Positions 52,674-62,331 of a stretch of 64,000 nt of DNA are shown here, piece by piece; positions within the stretch are counted from its first letter, which is position 1, and every line of letters begins with the position of its first letter. The position numbers and the translations under genes are program-made. Source of the DNA: Algihabitans albus. GTDB taxonomy: Bacteria > Pseudomonadota > Alphaproteobacteria > Kiloniellales > DSM-21159. Location of the stretch: contig NZ_QXNY01000002.1 of assembly GCF_003572205.1 (NCBI RefSeq), positions 961,640-1,025,639 on the forward strand, read 5' to 3'. The notes beneath the pieces are model-generated. The model was not told the origin of the DNA. It saw nothing but the letters and a program-made list of their open reading frames with translations, and did not search any database.

Positions 52674-54689
52674 ATGAAAACCCTTCTCACCCCCTCGGTC
52701 GGGCTGCGCCTGGCCGGTGGATTTGGATTGGTTCTCCTGCTGCTCATCGCCTTGGGGGGGAAATCGGTCTGGACCACCAATCTTCTGGAGATGGAGATCG
52801 AGGGCTACGCGACAGCTGGAACCGCGGCGCAAGACGCGGCGGAGATCGCCTCAACCTTCCTGGAACTGAAGGTGGTCGTTCACGAGTACGTGGCAAAGAA
52901 CAGCCAGGAGCGTTTCGTCCGCGCCGAGGGCCTTTACGCAGAGCTGCAAGACATCATCGCCGCCAAGCATGAGCGTGCCGGTACGGAGGAGTTGCGCAGC
53001 GCCCTCTCCGAAGTCGAGGCGGCGGCGACAGCCTACTGGCAGGGCTTCGAGAAGCTCGCGCAAGTGCGTACGGCCCGCAACGAGGTACGCGACGGGTCCC
53101 TGCGTGCCGGCGGCGACGCGCTGCGCGCGGCCCTGACTCCCCTGGTGCAGGATGCACGCGACAACACCGATCATTCGACGGCCGAAGCGCTGGGCCGCGC
53201 CCTGACGGCCTTCCTGCTGGCGCGCGACTACACCGGCCGTTTCGTCGAACTGCAACGCAGCGAGGATCTCATCGAAACCGAGACCCAGCTCGCCGAAACG
53301 GAGAAGCTGTTGGGCTACGCCGTGCGATTCGCGCAATCGAGCGAACGCCGTGAGGCCATCGCCAGCCAGACGGATCCGCTCGCGGCCTACCAGGCGGGAG
53401 TTCTGGAGTTCCAGCGCCTCGCCGAGGAGGGCAATCGCCTCAATGCGGAAGTGATCGAAGTGACCGGCGGTCGGCTTGCCGCAAGGTTGGACGAGATCCA
53501 GAACGCGGCGGTGGCTCAAGAGGCCGCGATCGAGGCCGCGGTCCAACAGCAGGCCGCGACCTCGACAAAACTATCGATCGCCTTGTCGCTGGCCGCCGCC
53601 GGCCTGGGCGCGCTGCTCGCATTTCTGATCGCCCGCAGCATCGTCCGTCCTCTCAAGAGCATGACGGCGGCCATGCATCGACTGGCAGGCGGCGACCTCG
53701 AGACGGAGATCCCGGCACGCGGACGAAAGGACGAGATCGGCGCGATGGCCGGCGCGCTGGAGGTGTTCAAGAAGAACGCCGCCGAAACCGAGCGGCTGAA
53801 CCGCGAAGCGGCGGAGCGCGACGCGCGTCAGGCCGGCGAGAAGCGCCAGATGATGAACGAGTTGGCCGACGGTTTTGAGGCCAGCGTGCGCGGTATCGTC
53901 GGCAGCCTGACCACTGCCGCCACGGAGATGCAGTCCAGCGCTCAAACACTGAGCCGGACCGCCGAGGAAGGACGCGGTCAGGCATCGGCCGTGGCCGCAG
54001 CGACGCAGCAGGCCTCGGCCAACGTGCAAACCGTCGCAGCCTCCGCCGAGCAGCTTTCGGCCGCGATCCGGGAGATCGCGGTGACCGTCGACCAGTCCAA
54101 CCGGAGCGCCGGGCGAGCGGCGGAGCAGGCTCAGGCCACGACCCAGGCGATGCAGGCCTTGACCGCAAAGGCGCAATCGATCGGGGATGTGGTCGGTTTG
54201 ATCTCGGATATCGCCGAGCAGACCAATCTGCTGGCGCTCAACGCAACGATCGAATCCGCCCGAGCCGGGGAAGCCGGCAAGGGCTTCGCGGTGGTCGCGT
54301 CCGAGGTCAAGAACCTGGCGGGCGAGACCTCGAAAGCCACGGAGCAGGTCGGCGGCGAGGTCGATGCCGTGCGGGACGCCACCGGCCAGGCCGAAACCGC
54401 CATCGGCGAGATCGTGAGCGTGATCACGGAGATTAGCGAGCTGGCGACCTCCATCGCCGGCGCCATCGAAGAGCAGCAGTCCGCAACGCAGGAAATCGCC
54501 CGCAATGTCCAGGAGGCCTCGGGCGGCACCGCCGAGGTTGCCGAGAAGATCGAGCAGGTCGATGCCGCCGCCGGCGAGACCGGACGCGCGGCCAGCGACC
54601 TTTTGGCAGCCGCGCAGGGGCTGTCCCAGCAGGCCGAGCTCCTGACCCGCGAACTCGACGGCTTCGTGGAAAAGGTGCGGGCGGCCTAG
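52674..54689 (+). CDS. Methyl-accepting chemotaxis protein with HAMP domain
   Basis: A 671-residue chemoreceptor. TM1 is at about 9-32, a helical periplasmic sensor with several Ala/Glu-rich helices spans about 35-290, TM2 is at about 300-322, then HAMP ([20 protein letters not shown]). The conserved signalling tip is [20 protein letters not shown], followed by [18 protein letters not shown]. The sensor type is a helical bundle without a recognised small-molecule domain. No CheR-binding pentapeptide is seen at the C-terminus. It is convergent with the second receptor 137 bases away. Confidence 0.92.
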   Translation: MKTLLTPSVGLRLAGGFGLVLLLLIALGGKSVWTTNLLEMEIEGYATAGTAAQDAAEIASTFLELKVVVHEYVAKNSQERFVRAEGLYAELQDIIAAKHERAGTEELRSALSEVEAAATAYWQGFEKLAQVRTARNEVRDGSLRAGGDALRAALTPLVQDARDNTDHSTAEALGRALTAFLLARDYTGRFVELQRSEDLIETETQLAETEKLLGYAVRFAQSSERREAIASQTDPLAAYQAGVLEFQRLAEEGNRLNAEVIEVTGGRLAARLDEIQNAAVAQEAAIEAAVQQQAATSTKLSIALSLAAAGLGALLAFLIARSIVRPLKSMTAAMHRLAGGDLETEIPARGRKDEIGAMAGALEVFKKNAAETERLNREAAERDARQAGEKRQMMNELADGFEASVRGIVGSLTTAATEMQSSAQTLSRTAEEGRGQASAVAAATQQASANVQTVAASAEQLSAAIREIAVTVDQSNRSAGRAAEQAQATTQAMQALTAKAQSIGDVVGLISDIAEQTNLLALNATIESARAGEAGKGFAVVASEVKNLAGETSKATEQVGGEVDAVRDATGQAETAIGEIVSVITEISELATSIAGAIEEQQSATQEIARNVQEASGGTAEVAEKIEQVDAAAGETGRAASDLLAAAQGLSQQAELLTRELDGFVEKVRAA

Positions 54690-54826
54690 AGCGCGGTCGT
54701 CCTCAATGGACGGCGCTGAGGCGAGGCCGCTTACGGCGAGCCTGCCCCAGATCCGCAGAGACGCAGACCCGCTTCGGGCTGACGGAGCTCCCACATCAGG
54801 CAGGGTCGCAACCGGCGAAATTCGTC

Positions 54827-56899
54827 TTACGCCGCCATGATCCGCTCGAGAAAACCGCGCGTCTGAGCCTCCAGAGTCTCGACCAGAGCGCTCAGGTCAC
54901 CGACGGTCTGCCGAACCGACGAGGCCTCCTTGTTAGTCTCCGTCGCGATGGCCTCGACCTCCTGCACGTTGGTGGAGGCGGCCTTGGTGCCGGCAGCCGC
55001 ATGCGCGGCGCTTTGCGATATATCGTCGGCGGTCACGAGCTGTTCGTCCACTGCGGTGGTGACGATACCGACCTGCGAGTCCAGACCGTCGATAGCAGAA
55101 GAGACGCGTTCGATGCTGGCCGCGCTACGGTCGATCGCCGCCACCATGGCCTCGACCTTCGCGCGGATATTCTCCGTCGAGCTGCCGGTCTGCACGGCAA
55201 GAGATTTCACTTCGCTCGCGACCACAGCGAAGCCCTTGCCGGCTTCTCCGGCGCGAGCCGACTCGATGGTTGCGTTCAGCGCCAGCAGGGTTGTCTGATC
55301 GGCTATCCTGGAGATCAGGTCCATGACGCTGCGGATCTCATCTCCCATGCTCTTGAGCCCGGCGAAGTGTTCTGCAATCTCACCGGACTCTTGCGAGACC
55401 GTCGCGGCCTGGCCGCGCATGCTCTGCGCCTGACGGCTGACCTCGCCGATCGAGGAGGCGATCTTCTCAGCCGCCCCTGCGACGGACTCCGCCGCCTCGG
55501 TCGAACGGCTGGCCTCGAGACTCGCCGTCGAGGAGCGGTGCTGCGTCCCGGAGGCACCGTCGGTCAAACGGACTGCAGAGTCGCTCAAAGCAGAGGTCCC
55601 CTGAGTCAGGCGCGACAGCACGGACTCGAATTCGCCGCGAAACTCGGACACGATGGACCTAAGAGTCCCTGCCCGCGCGGCTTCGGCCTCGGCAGCTTCC
55701 AGCTTTTCCTGCTGCAGGCGCCGTTGTGCCTGCGCGCTCTTTCTCAATTCGATCAAGCCTGTGTGCATCTGCAGCGTTTCTGTGGACTGCAGAGCCTGAT
55801 CGGGCTGCGTGAGATCCAAGTCCAAGTCGCCGGAGGCGAGGCTCTGCAGGCGGTCGGACACGAAGTCCACCGCCTTGACCATTCTGCTCGTCTGACGCCG
55901 GGTGATCCAGGCCCCACCCAGGGTCAAGGCCAGAAGACCTGCCGCGACCGCGATCAGGCGCAAGCGCGCACTCTGCGCTTTTGCCTGTGCGACATCGAGA
56001 GTCTGCGCCGCAATCCAGTTCTCGACCTCCACGATCAGATCGATCCGCGACGTCGCGGTGTCGAACCACTCGACCCCGCGGACACCCTGTCCGTCGAGAG
56101 TTTGCGGCAGAGTTGTCAGAATTTCCCGCCAGGCGATAACCTGATCGACGTCAGCCCCGACAACCGTGGACTTGAAGTGTTCGCGAAACTCCGGTTTGGC
56201 GAACGCAAGGAAGTCTCTGAGGTAGGCCCGTTCACCGGCCAAACGTACAAGATAGCTGTTGTAGAGCGAGGCATCGAATTCGTGACGTCCGATGAGGTCG
56301 AACACACGGCTGCCCAAAGCGCGCTCCAGTCCTGCGTTCTCGACAGCCTTGACCAGTGCCAAATAGGCGAGAAGATTCTCGGTGACTTCCGTCGACTGAC
56401 TGACCTCGACGGCGAACCCGATTGTATCGATCAGGCCTTCGACCGCAGTTGTGTAGCCGGAGAGAACGTTGCCGACACTCGCGTCACCCGCATCGACCCT
56501 AGCCCGCAACCCGAGGGCTTCGTCGACCAACTTTCGCGAGGTAACAAAGTCCGCCGCACGCGCGGAAAGCAACTCCGCTGGCGGGTTACGCGTCAAGACG
56601 ACATCGAAAGCGGCGACGGCCCGGTCGGTTTCAGACCTCTGGGCATTCAAGGCTTCGGAAACGCGCTCGCGCTCGTCAGAACTCAAGAAGCCGACGGAGC
56701 GTCCGCGTTCCCTCTGCAGCTGATGGACGAGGGCGTTGCTAGCCTCGGCCACCTCAATGGCGGAAATCGACAACTTGCTGGAATGCAAGACCTGGAGCTG
56801 CTGGTACCCCAAAATCAAGCCGAGCAACAACGCAGTCAACAAGGGCAGAGCCACCAACCCATTGAGTTGCCATGCCATCGAGGAAGATTTGAATTGCAT
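54827..56899 (-). CDS. Methyl-accepting chemotaxis protein with NIT sensor domain
   Basis: A 690-residue chemoreceptor. TM1 is at about 12-30, then a periplasmic NIT domain ([20 protein letters not shown] is the hallmark), TM2 at about 315-335, and a signalling domain with [20 protein letters not shown] and [21 protein letters not shown] domains sense nitrate or nitrite in some proteins, so a nitrogen-oxide ligand is plausible. The region after TM2 is a divergent HAMP-like helix with ASGDLDLDL. No other chemotaxis genes are nearby. Confidence 0.92.
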   Translation of the reverse strand: MQFKSSSMAWQLNGLVALPLLTALLLGLILGYQQLQVLHSSKLSISAIEVAEASNALVHQLQRERGRSVGFLSSDERERVSEALNAQRSETDRAVAAFDVVLTRNPPAELLSARAADFVTSRKLVDEALGLRARVDAGDASVGNVLSGYTTAVEGLIDTIGFAVEVSQSTEVTENLLAYLALVKAVENAGLERALGSRVFDLIGRHEFDASLYNSYLVRLAGERAYLRDFLAFAKPEFREHFKSTVVGADVDQVIAWREILTTLPQTLDGQGVRGVEWFDTATSRIDLIVEVENWIAAQTLDVAQAKAQSARLRLIAVAAGLLALTLGGAWITRRQTSRMVKAVDFVSDRLQSLASGDLDLDLTQPDQALQSTETLQMHTGLIELRKSAQAQRRLQQEKLEAAEAEAARAGTLRSIVSEFRGEFESVLSRLTQGTSALSDSAVRLTDGASGTQHRSSTASLEASRSTEAAESVAGAAEKIASSIGEVSRQAQSMRGQAATVSQESGEIAEHFAGLKSMGDEIRSVMDLISRIADQTTLLALNATIESARAGEAGKGFAVVASEVKSLAVQTGSSTENIRAKVEAMVAAIDRSAASIERVSSAIDGLDSQVGIVTTAVDEQLVTADDISQSAAHAAAGTKAASTNVQEVEAIATETNKEASSVRQTVGDLSALVETLEAQTRGFLERIMAA

Positions 56900-57244
56900 T
56901 ACCGAAGCTCATTCACCGTCACAACCGTCTTGTTTTTTTAAAGAACACAGCTTTCGAAGCCGTAAATGAGACAATCGTTCGCACTCAAATCACTATTTAT
57001 TACATACGATTTCGTTATAAATATTTGTTTTTTACTTATAGTCGAACAGAAAATCGACTAGACAACGAAAGTGTGTTGGTCTCGATCAAAACGGAGAGGT
57101 TCCTAGGCGGCACAGCAGCGGCAGAAGATCGGGCACCACCAACGAGCCGCCTTGCGCCGCGCTGGGAGGGAGAATGGCCTCTCGGTGCGGCGATGCCACG
57201 CGGGCCGTTAGCGATCGTGTGGGATCGCTTCGCGGTTCAGCCGA
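56900..57244. promoter_or_regulatory. AT-rich region upstream of the NIT chemoreceptor
   Basis: No gene is supported here. The part at 56930-57070 is AT-rich and should carry the receptor promoter. TACGATTTCG at 57005-57014 also occurs upstream of the other receptor (52620-52629), in the opposite orientation relative to the gene. A small inverted repeat AGCGATC/GATCGCT lies near 57209-57229. Confidence 0.35.
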
Positions 57245-57703
57245 TCACGACAGGCTCTGATCGATCCGCAGTGCTTCCAAAGCCTCGCGCAGAGGATCCG
57301 GCAGCCGCTCGACCGGCCGCATGCTGGTGCGGTCGACGAAGACGTGGACGAAGTGTCCGGTTGCCGCCGGCGTGTCCGACCCTTGCTTGAACAGGCCGAT
57401 CAGATACCGCACCGAGCGGCCGCCCAGGCGCCCGACCGCGAGGCCGGCCTCGATGGTTTCCGGGAAGCTGAAGGAATCACGGAAATTGCAATGGGTCTCG
57501 GGCGTGATGCCGATCACCGTTCCGCCATGGATGTCGAGACCGCCTCGCGCGATCAGATAGTCGTTAATCACCGTATCGAAGTAACTGTAGTAGACCACGT
57601 TGTTGACGTGACCGTAGATGTCGTTGTCCATCCAACGGGTCGGGATCTGCAGGAAATGCGGATAGCCGACGCGGGATTGAGGCGGCGCTAGATCTTCAGA
57701 CAC
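57245..57703 (-). CDS. Hotdog-fold acyl-CoA thioesterase
   Basis: About 152 residues from a GTG start at 57703; the frame is open to a TTG at 57784, but GGAG lies before the GTG. The 4HBT-type motif is [20 protein letters not shown] with the catalytic Asp, and [20 protein letters not shown] follows. It should hydrolyse an acyl-CoA; substrate unknown. It is the last gene of the minus-strand metY-hydrolase-thioesterase group. Confidence 0.85.
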   Translation of the reverse strand: MSEDLAPPQSRVGYPHFLQIPTRWMDNDIYGHVNNVVYYSYFDTVINDYLIARGGLDIHGGTVIGITPETHCNFRDSFSFPETIEAGLAVGRLGGRSVRYLIGLFKQGSDTPAATGHFVHVFVDRTSMRPVERLPDPLREALEALRIDQSLS

Positions 57704-57812
57704 GGGATAGAGGACTCCGGAAAGCGGCGGCGAGGCTGCGCCGCTTGAGCTTTTAGCAGCCGGCGGCGCGGAGCCCAAGTTCAAGGAGAACCCATCCCCT
57801 GACGTGCGATAC

Positions 57813-58601
57813 CTATACGGCTTGCTTCAGGGCCTCCAGGGTCGCGTCGGGCTGTTCCGTCATCATCATGTGACCGCTGTCCGGGATCACAACCGCCTCC
57901 GCCCCCGGAATCAGGTCCGCGAGTTTGGTGCCCGCCTTGGCCGGGGTCATCTTGTCGTCGGCCCCGAGAATCAGGCGGGTCGGACAGCGCACCCGGACCG
58001 CATCGGCCGCACCCTCGGCATAAGCGTCGCAGGCCGCCAGATCGCCGTGCAGAACCCCAGGCCGCGCCCGCTCCAACAGACGCTCGCCACCGCCAAGCAG
58101 CCAGGTGCCGGCAGCCGGATGGCCGCCGAGATGGGCGCGCGGCCCATGCGCCCAGTCGTCGATCAATTCCAAAGCTTTGTGATCGTTGGCGGCCGCCAGC
58201 GCCAAGAGGTCGGGATGCACCGGCATTTTCGGCGCCACGCCCAGCAGCGCCAGAGCCCGGAGCCGCTCGGGATAGCGGGCGGCGGCGGAGAGACAGGCCA
58301 GCGCACCCATCGAATGCCCGACCAATGCGGCCTGCGCGACACCGACCGCGTCCAACAGGGCGATCAGCCAATCGCCCAACGCCGGAATATCGGTCACGGC
58401 CTCGCCTGCGGAGCGACCATGGCCCGGCAGATCCAGGGCCAGGATGGCCCGACCGCGATGGGCCAGATAGCGGCTCTGCAGCGCCCAGACGCTGTGGTCC
58501 ATGCCGGCCCCGTGGACCAGCAGCACGCAAGGCAGGGCCGGATCGAAGGGGCGCCCGCCGGTCGCCGCGAAGATCTCGGTTCCCTCGACCGTCACCTGCA
58601 T
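57813..58601 (-). CDS. Alpha/beta-fold hydrolase
   Basis: A 262-residue hydrolase. The nucleophile elbow is [15 protein letters not shown] with Ser, the oxyanion strand is [20 protein letters not shown], and the C-terminal His lies in [13 protein letters not shown]. The Asp is probably in [10 protein letters not shown]. The substrate cannot be named. Its ATG shares a base with the metY stop (TGATG at 58603-58599), so it is translationally coupled to metY, which is unusual for a methionine gene and suggests a linked ester or lactone substrate. Confidence 0.88.
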   Translation of the reverse strand: MQVTVEGTEIFAATGGRPFDPALPCVLLVHGAGMDHSVWALQSRYLAHRGRAILALDLPGHGRSAGEAVTDIPALGDWLIALLDAVGVAQAALVGHSMGALACLSAAARYPERLRALALLGVAPKMPVHPDLLALAAANDHKALELIDDWAHGPRAHLGGHPAAGTWLLGGGERLLERARPGVLHGDLAACDAYAEGAADAVRVRCPTRLILGADDKMTPAKAGTKLADLIPGAEAVVIPDSGHMMMTEQPDATLEALKQAV

Positions 58602-59902
58602 CACGCGGCCTCCTTCGCCGCGGCGCGCAACGCCTGCTTCACATCGGCGACGATGTCGTCCGGATCCTCCAGACCGACCGAGAGGCGGATCAGGTCTTCG
58701 CCGACACCGCTGACCCGCAGTTCCTCGGCCGTCAGCTGCGAGTGGGTCGTGCTGGCCGGGTGGATGACCAGGGTCTTGGCATCGCCGACGTTCGCCAAGT
58801 GGCTGGCGAGTTGCAGCCGCTCGATGAAGATGCGTCCCGCCGCGCGGCCGCCCTTGATCCCGAAGGCGACCATCGAACCGGCCCCCTTCGGCAGAAGCCG
58901 CGCTGCCAGGTCGTGATCCGGATGATTGGGAAGCGCCGGGTGGGCGACCCAGGCGACCTGCTCGCTGGCCTGGAGAAAATCGAGCACCTTCAGGGTGTTG
59001 GACTCGTGGCGCTCCATACGGAGCGGCAAGGTTTCAATCCCCTGGAGCAGATAAAAGGCCGTCTGCGGCGCCATTACGCCGCCGAAGTCGCGCAACCCCT
59101 CGGTCCGCGCCCGCATGGCGAAGGCGGCGGGACCGAATTCCTCGGCGTAGTCGATGCCGTGGTAGCCCGCGTAAGGCTCGGTCAAGGTGGGGAACTTGCC
59201 CGAAGCCTCCCAGTCGAAGCGACCGCCGTCGACCAGCAGCCCGCCGATGGCGATCCCATGGCCGCCGATCCACTTGGTCGCCGAATGCATCACCAGGTCG
59301 GCGCCCAGCTCGATGGGCCGGCAGAGCGCCGGCGTCAGGAAGGTGTTGTCGATCGCCAGCGGCAGCTTGTGGCGCCGGGCGACCTCCGCGACCGCCGGCA
59401 GGTCCATGACCTCCAAACCGGGATTGCCGACCACCTCCCCGAAGATCAGCCGCGTCTCCGGCCGGATCGCCGCCTCGAATGCCTTGGGATCGCGCGGGTC
59501 CACCAAGGTGGTCTCGATGCCGAAACGCGGGGCCGTGTGCAGAAAGAAGTTGATCGAGCCACCGTAGAGACAACGCGAGGCGACGATATGGCCGCCCTGC
59601 CCCATCAGCGTCGCGATCAGAAGCCAGAGGCAGGCATGGCCAGAAGCGCCGGCGAGCCCCGCCACGCCCTTGTCCAGAGCGGCGATGCGCTCCTCCAGCA
59701 CGGCGACGGTCGGATTGCCGATCCGGCTGTAGATGTATCCGGGACGCTCCAGGTTGAACAGACTGGCGGCGTGATCGCTGTCGCGGAAGACGTAGGAGGT
59801 GGTCTGGTAGATCGGAACCGCCCGAGCGCCGAAAGTGGCGTCGGGCTGCTGGCCGGCATGCAAGGCCAAGGTATCGAACTTCAGGAACTTGGGGTCGGCC
59901 AT
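58601..59902 (-). CDS. metY: O-acetylhomoserine sulfhydrylase (MetY)
   Basis: A 433-residue PLP enzyme that makes homocysteine from O-acetylhomoserine and sulfide. Blocks are LHAGQQPDATFGARAVPIYQ, SYVFRDSDHAASLF, PLAIDNTFLTPALCRPIELG and the PLP-lysine site VMHSATKWIGGHG. FLQASEQVAWVAHPAL and the HPASTTHSQL block near the end are typical. GGGAG stands before the ATG. Its long structured leader and adjacent small-RNA candidate suggest post-transcriptional control. Confidence 0.93.
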   Translation of the reverse strand: MADPKFLKFDTLALHAGQQPDATFGARAVPIYQTTSYVFRDSDHAASLFNLERPGYIYSRIGNPTVAVLEERIAALDKGVAGLAGASGHACLWLLIATLMGQGGHIVASRCLYGGSINFFLHTAPRFGIETTLVDPRDPKAFEAAIRPETRLIFGEVVGNPGLEVMDLPAVAEVARRHKLPLAIDNTFLTPALCRPIELGADLVMHSATKWIGGHGIAIGGLLVDGGRFDWEASGKFPTLTEPYAGYHGIDYAEEFGPAAFAMRARTEGLRDFGGVMAPQTAFYLLQGIETLPLRMERHESNTLKVLDFLQASEQVAWVAHPALPNHPDHDLAARLLPKGAGSMVAFGIKGGRAAGRIFIERLQLASHLANVGDAKTLVIHPASTTHSQLTAEELRVSGVGEDLIRLSVGLEDPDDIVADVKQALRAAAKEAA

Positions 59903-60143
59903 GACGTGCTCCCACTGCAGGACTGTCGCTTCGGCGGGAGCCTATAGGGGCTTGGGGGCCGGCGTCGAGAAAACGCCACAGTCGGGGCGGCTCGGTCGGA
60001 GAAACGATGGGACGCGGCCGATCTCACTCTCGAACGCTGCGCCCGATCGCCCGAGACTCCGGAGTCCCAAAGGAGTGGAGGGCCGTTCAACCTCGCGGTT
60101 GCGGCCCTCCGATTTCTTGTGGCGGCTCCCTGTCAACTTGCCG
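59903..60143 (-). promoter_or_regulatory. Structured 5' leader of metY, possible riboswitch or sRNA target
   Basis: About 240 bases between a predicted start site and the ATG. A two-part hairpin at 60077-60110 has arms GGAGGGCCG/CGGCCCTCC and inner stem CAACC/GGTTG capped by GCGA on the minus strand. The palindrome GACTCCGGAGTC (60055-60066) follows. Near the gene GCTCCC (59941-59936) can pair with GGGAGC (59913-59908), which contains the ribosome site. I could not match it to SAM-I, SAM-II or SAH riboswitch consensus. The leader 5' end is complementary to the small RNA candidate upstream. Confidence 0.5.
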
Positions 60144-60149
60144 GCGGCG

Positions 60150-60177
60150 ACTCTAGCAGGGTGCAGGGGTGCGTCAA
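60150..60177 (-). promoter_or_regulatory. Candidate metY promoter
   Basis: On the minus strand TTGACG (60177-60172), a 16-base spacer and TAGAGT (60155-60150) resemble a sigma-70 promoter, with a start site expected near 60143. A second TTGACC lies about 17 bases further upstream. Confidence 0.45.
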
Positions 60178-60233
60178 GAGACTCGTTATGGTCAAAAGTC
60201 GAAATTGAGTCATAAATCGCTGGAACAGTGCGC

Positions 60234-60358
60234 AAAAGAAAAGCCGCCGGCAAGCCGGCGGCAAGTCAACAGGGAGGCGTCACAAGGAACGGATCTTACA
60301 TCCGGTCATTGGAGTGTGCGTCCCGATCCGGGAGCGCCCCAATGACAGAAGCGATCAT
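60234..60358 (-). ncRNA. Candidate small RNA with three hairpins and terminator upstream of metY
   Basis: Minus-strand RNA of about 125 bases. TATAAG (60370-60365) with A-tracts upstream is the likely -10. Hairpin 1 has arms 60305-60312 and 60339-60346 with inner stem 60321-60325/60329-60333. Hairpin 2 (60290-60294/60300-60304) abuts it. A single-stranded linker with CCTCCC follows, then a terminator: 8-bp stem 60243-60250/60255-60262 and TTTTCTTTT. The segment 60276-60259 can pair continuously (18 pairs, two G-U) with the metY leader 60126-60143. A 20-codon frame (60358-60296) overlaps hairpins 1 and 2 and is probably fortuitous. Confidence 0.55.
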
Positions 60359-60609
60359 AGTTACCTTATACTAACGAATGGTTAACGCGCCTGGCAAGAC
60401 TGAAGTTTTTTCTTCACTAGACAAAAAATCTCTGTGGCAGATTAGTGGCTCGATTTGCTTATTTAGGAGTCTTCGCGGGAAAATTACCGTCAAGATCCCG
60501 ATCCTGACAGATCATTGACCATTCCCCGTCCCTTCGATCTTGTCTTGCACAAATTGAATATCCTCAGCAGAGACCACAACTCAGGGCCAAAGAAGCGGAG
60601 TGCAGACCG

Positions 60610-61359
60610 ATCGTCCACCGCGAATTTCTTACGCTCGGCCTCGACGGCTGTCGGGCCGGTTGGATTGCGGCAGGCTGGCGAGGCGCCGGATCCGCCCCGG
60701 TCTTCAGGCTGCTTCGCCGCTTCTCCCTCGTGGATTTCGAGGGCGGAGAGTTCAAGGCTGTCGGTTGGGCGGGCGCCGAGCAGATCGCTATCGATATCCC
60801 CATCGGTCTGCCGGACAGCGGCCGCCGGGCCTGCGATCTCGCGGCGCGGGCCGCCCTCCCTCCAAGCGCGCGCAGCCGGGTCTTCCTCGACCTGCGGCGG
60901 CCGCAGCTTCGCTACCTGCCGAGCGACTACCCGGGCGCCAACGCCTGGAGCAAGGCCGACGGCAAGGGATTGAGCAAGCAAGCCTGGTTCATCCTGCCCA
61001 AGATCGCCGAAGTGGATGCCGCCCTGACGCCCAACGACCAGACGCGGGTGCGGGAAGTGCATCCCGAAGTGGTCTTCCATCGTCTGAGCGGCGGAGCGCT
61101 GCTGCCGAGCAAGAAAACGTCGCAAGGCCGCGGCGTCCGCCTCGAGTTGCTGGCCGCGGCCGGACTGCGCCCGCAGGAAGGCTGGGACCGACGGTTCCCT
61201 CGCAAGGACGTTCAGCCCGACGACCTGATCGATGCCGCCGTCTGCGCCCTGGCGGCACGCCGAATCGCCGACGGCAAGGCCACGGCCTTACGGCTCGAAG
61301 GTCTCTCCGGCGTCTCGGGACGCGACAGCCGCGGACTGGCGATGGAAATCTGGGCCTAA
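60610..61359 (+). CDS. DUF429-family protein with no ordinary start codon
   Basis: About 249 residues of DUF429 sequence, a predicted RNase H-like nuclease family. The N-terminal motif LTLGLDGCRAGWIAAGW is encoded from about 60628, then AIDIPIGLPDSGRRACDLAA, VHPEVVFHRLSGGALLPSKK and PDDLIDAAVCALAARRIADG. All expected blocks are intact to the stop. In-frame ATG, GTG and TTG are absent between the upstream TGA (60505) and GTG 60730, which lies inside the conserved domain. I mark ATC 60610, nine bases after GGAG, as a possible rare start. A frameshift or decayed start is equally possible. Confidence 0.65.
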   Translation: MVHREFLTLGLDGCRAGWIAAGWRGAGSAPVFRLLRRFSLVDFEGGEFKAVGWAGAEQIAIDIPIGLPDSGRRACDLAARAALPPSARSRVFLDLRRPQLRYLPSDYPGANAWSKADGKGLSKQAWFILPKIAEVDAALTPNDQTRVREVHPEVVFHRLSGGALLPSKKTSQGRGVRLELLAAAGLRPQEGWDRRFPRKDVQPDDLIDAAVCALAARRIADGKATALRLEGLSGVSGRDSRGLAMEIWA

Positions 61360-61383
61360 AAACGGGCTCTCCAGACGGCCTCG

Positions 61384-62190
61384 CTATTGGGCCAACCAGG
61401 CACCGTCGACCGGCAGCGACACACCCGTCATGTTGTCGGCAGCCGGAGAGCAGAGGAACAGCGCCACGCCGCCGACCTCTTCCTGCGACACGAAGCGTTC
61501 GCTCGGCATGCGTTCGCACACCAGCTGCCGTTTCGCTTCTTCTTGGCTCAAGTCCTGCTCGGCCGCCTTGGCGTCGACCTGCTTCTGCACCAGCGGCGTC
61601 AGAACCCAGCCCGGACAGATGGCATTGCAGGTGACACCGCTGGTGGCGGTCTCCAGGGCCGTGACCTTGGTCAATCCGATCACGCCATGCTTGGCAGCCA
61701 CGTAGGCCGACTTGTGGATCGAGCCGACCAGACCGTGGACGGAGGCGACGTTGAGGATGCGGCCCCAGCCCTTCGCCTTCATGTCCGCCACCACGAGCCG
61801 TGTCGTGTGAAAGCAGGCGGAGAGGTTGATCGCGACGATGGCGTCCCAGCGGTCGGCCGGAAAGTCCTCCAGCGGCGCGACATGCTGAATGCCGGCGTTG
61901 TTGACCAGAATATCGATTCCGCCGAACCGCGCCTTGGCGCCGGCCACCATGCCCTCGATGGCAGCGGCGTCGGACATGTCGGCACCGTCGTAAGCGACCT
62001 CGACGCCATAGGTCTCGGCCAGACGGCTGCGCAGCGCCTCGATCTCCCCGGCGGGTCCGAAGCCGTTCAGTAGAAGGTTCGCGCCGGCGCTCGCCAAGGT
62101 CTCGGCGATGGCCAGTCCGATACCGCTGGTCGAGCCGGTTACCAGAGCGGTCTTGCCTGTCAGCGATGCGGTGGCGGGCGATAGGGGCAC
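61384..62190 (-). CDS. bdhA: 3-hydroxybutyrate dehydrogenase
   Basis: A 268-residue short-chain dehydrogenase that interconverts 3-hydroxybutyrate and acetoacetate with NAD. TGxxxGxG is TGSTSGIG, the NNAG motif reads LVNNAGIQHVAPLEDFP, and the catalytic Ser-Tyr-Lys set is SVHGLVGSIHKSAYVAAKHG. NAICPGWVLTPLVQKQVDAK and the C-terminal tail are specific to Bdh. It fits PHB mobilisation with the PhaC in this window. Convergent with the DUF429 gene. Confidence 0.92.
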   Translation of the reverse strand: MPLSPATASLTGKTALVTGSTSGIGLAIAETLASAGANLLLNGFGPAGEIEALRSRLAETYGVEVAYDGADMSDAAAIEGMVAGAKARFGGIDILVNNAGIQHVAPLEDFPADRWDAIVAINLSACFHTTRLVVADMKAKGWGRILNVASVHGLVGSIHKSAYVAAKHGVIGLTKVTALETATSGVTCNAICPGWVLTPLVQKQVDAKAAEQDLSQEEAKRQLVCERMPSERFVSQEEVGGVALFLCSPAADNMTGVSLPVDGAWLAQ

Positions 62191-62331
62191 GGGTATCCTC
62201 CCTCTCAGGCTGCGGGTGTCGGGGTGAAATTCGAACGCTGTCGTACCCCGGAGTCAGTCTTGAACGCCAGCCGCGATTGTGCGGATGCGAAGACGTTGCC
62301 TCCGGGCCCGCGAATCGCCAGAGTGCGACCC

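Noticed and set aside
59942..60253. 103-codon frame covering the metY leader
   Set aside because: The region folds as structured RNA and the translated text has no domain; the frame spans the predicted metY promoter.
60515..60973. Alternative plus-strand frames over the DUF429 N-terminus
   Set aside because: They do not contain the conserved DUF429 residues, which are in the frame of 60610-61359.
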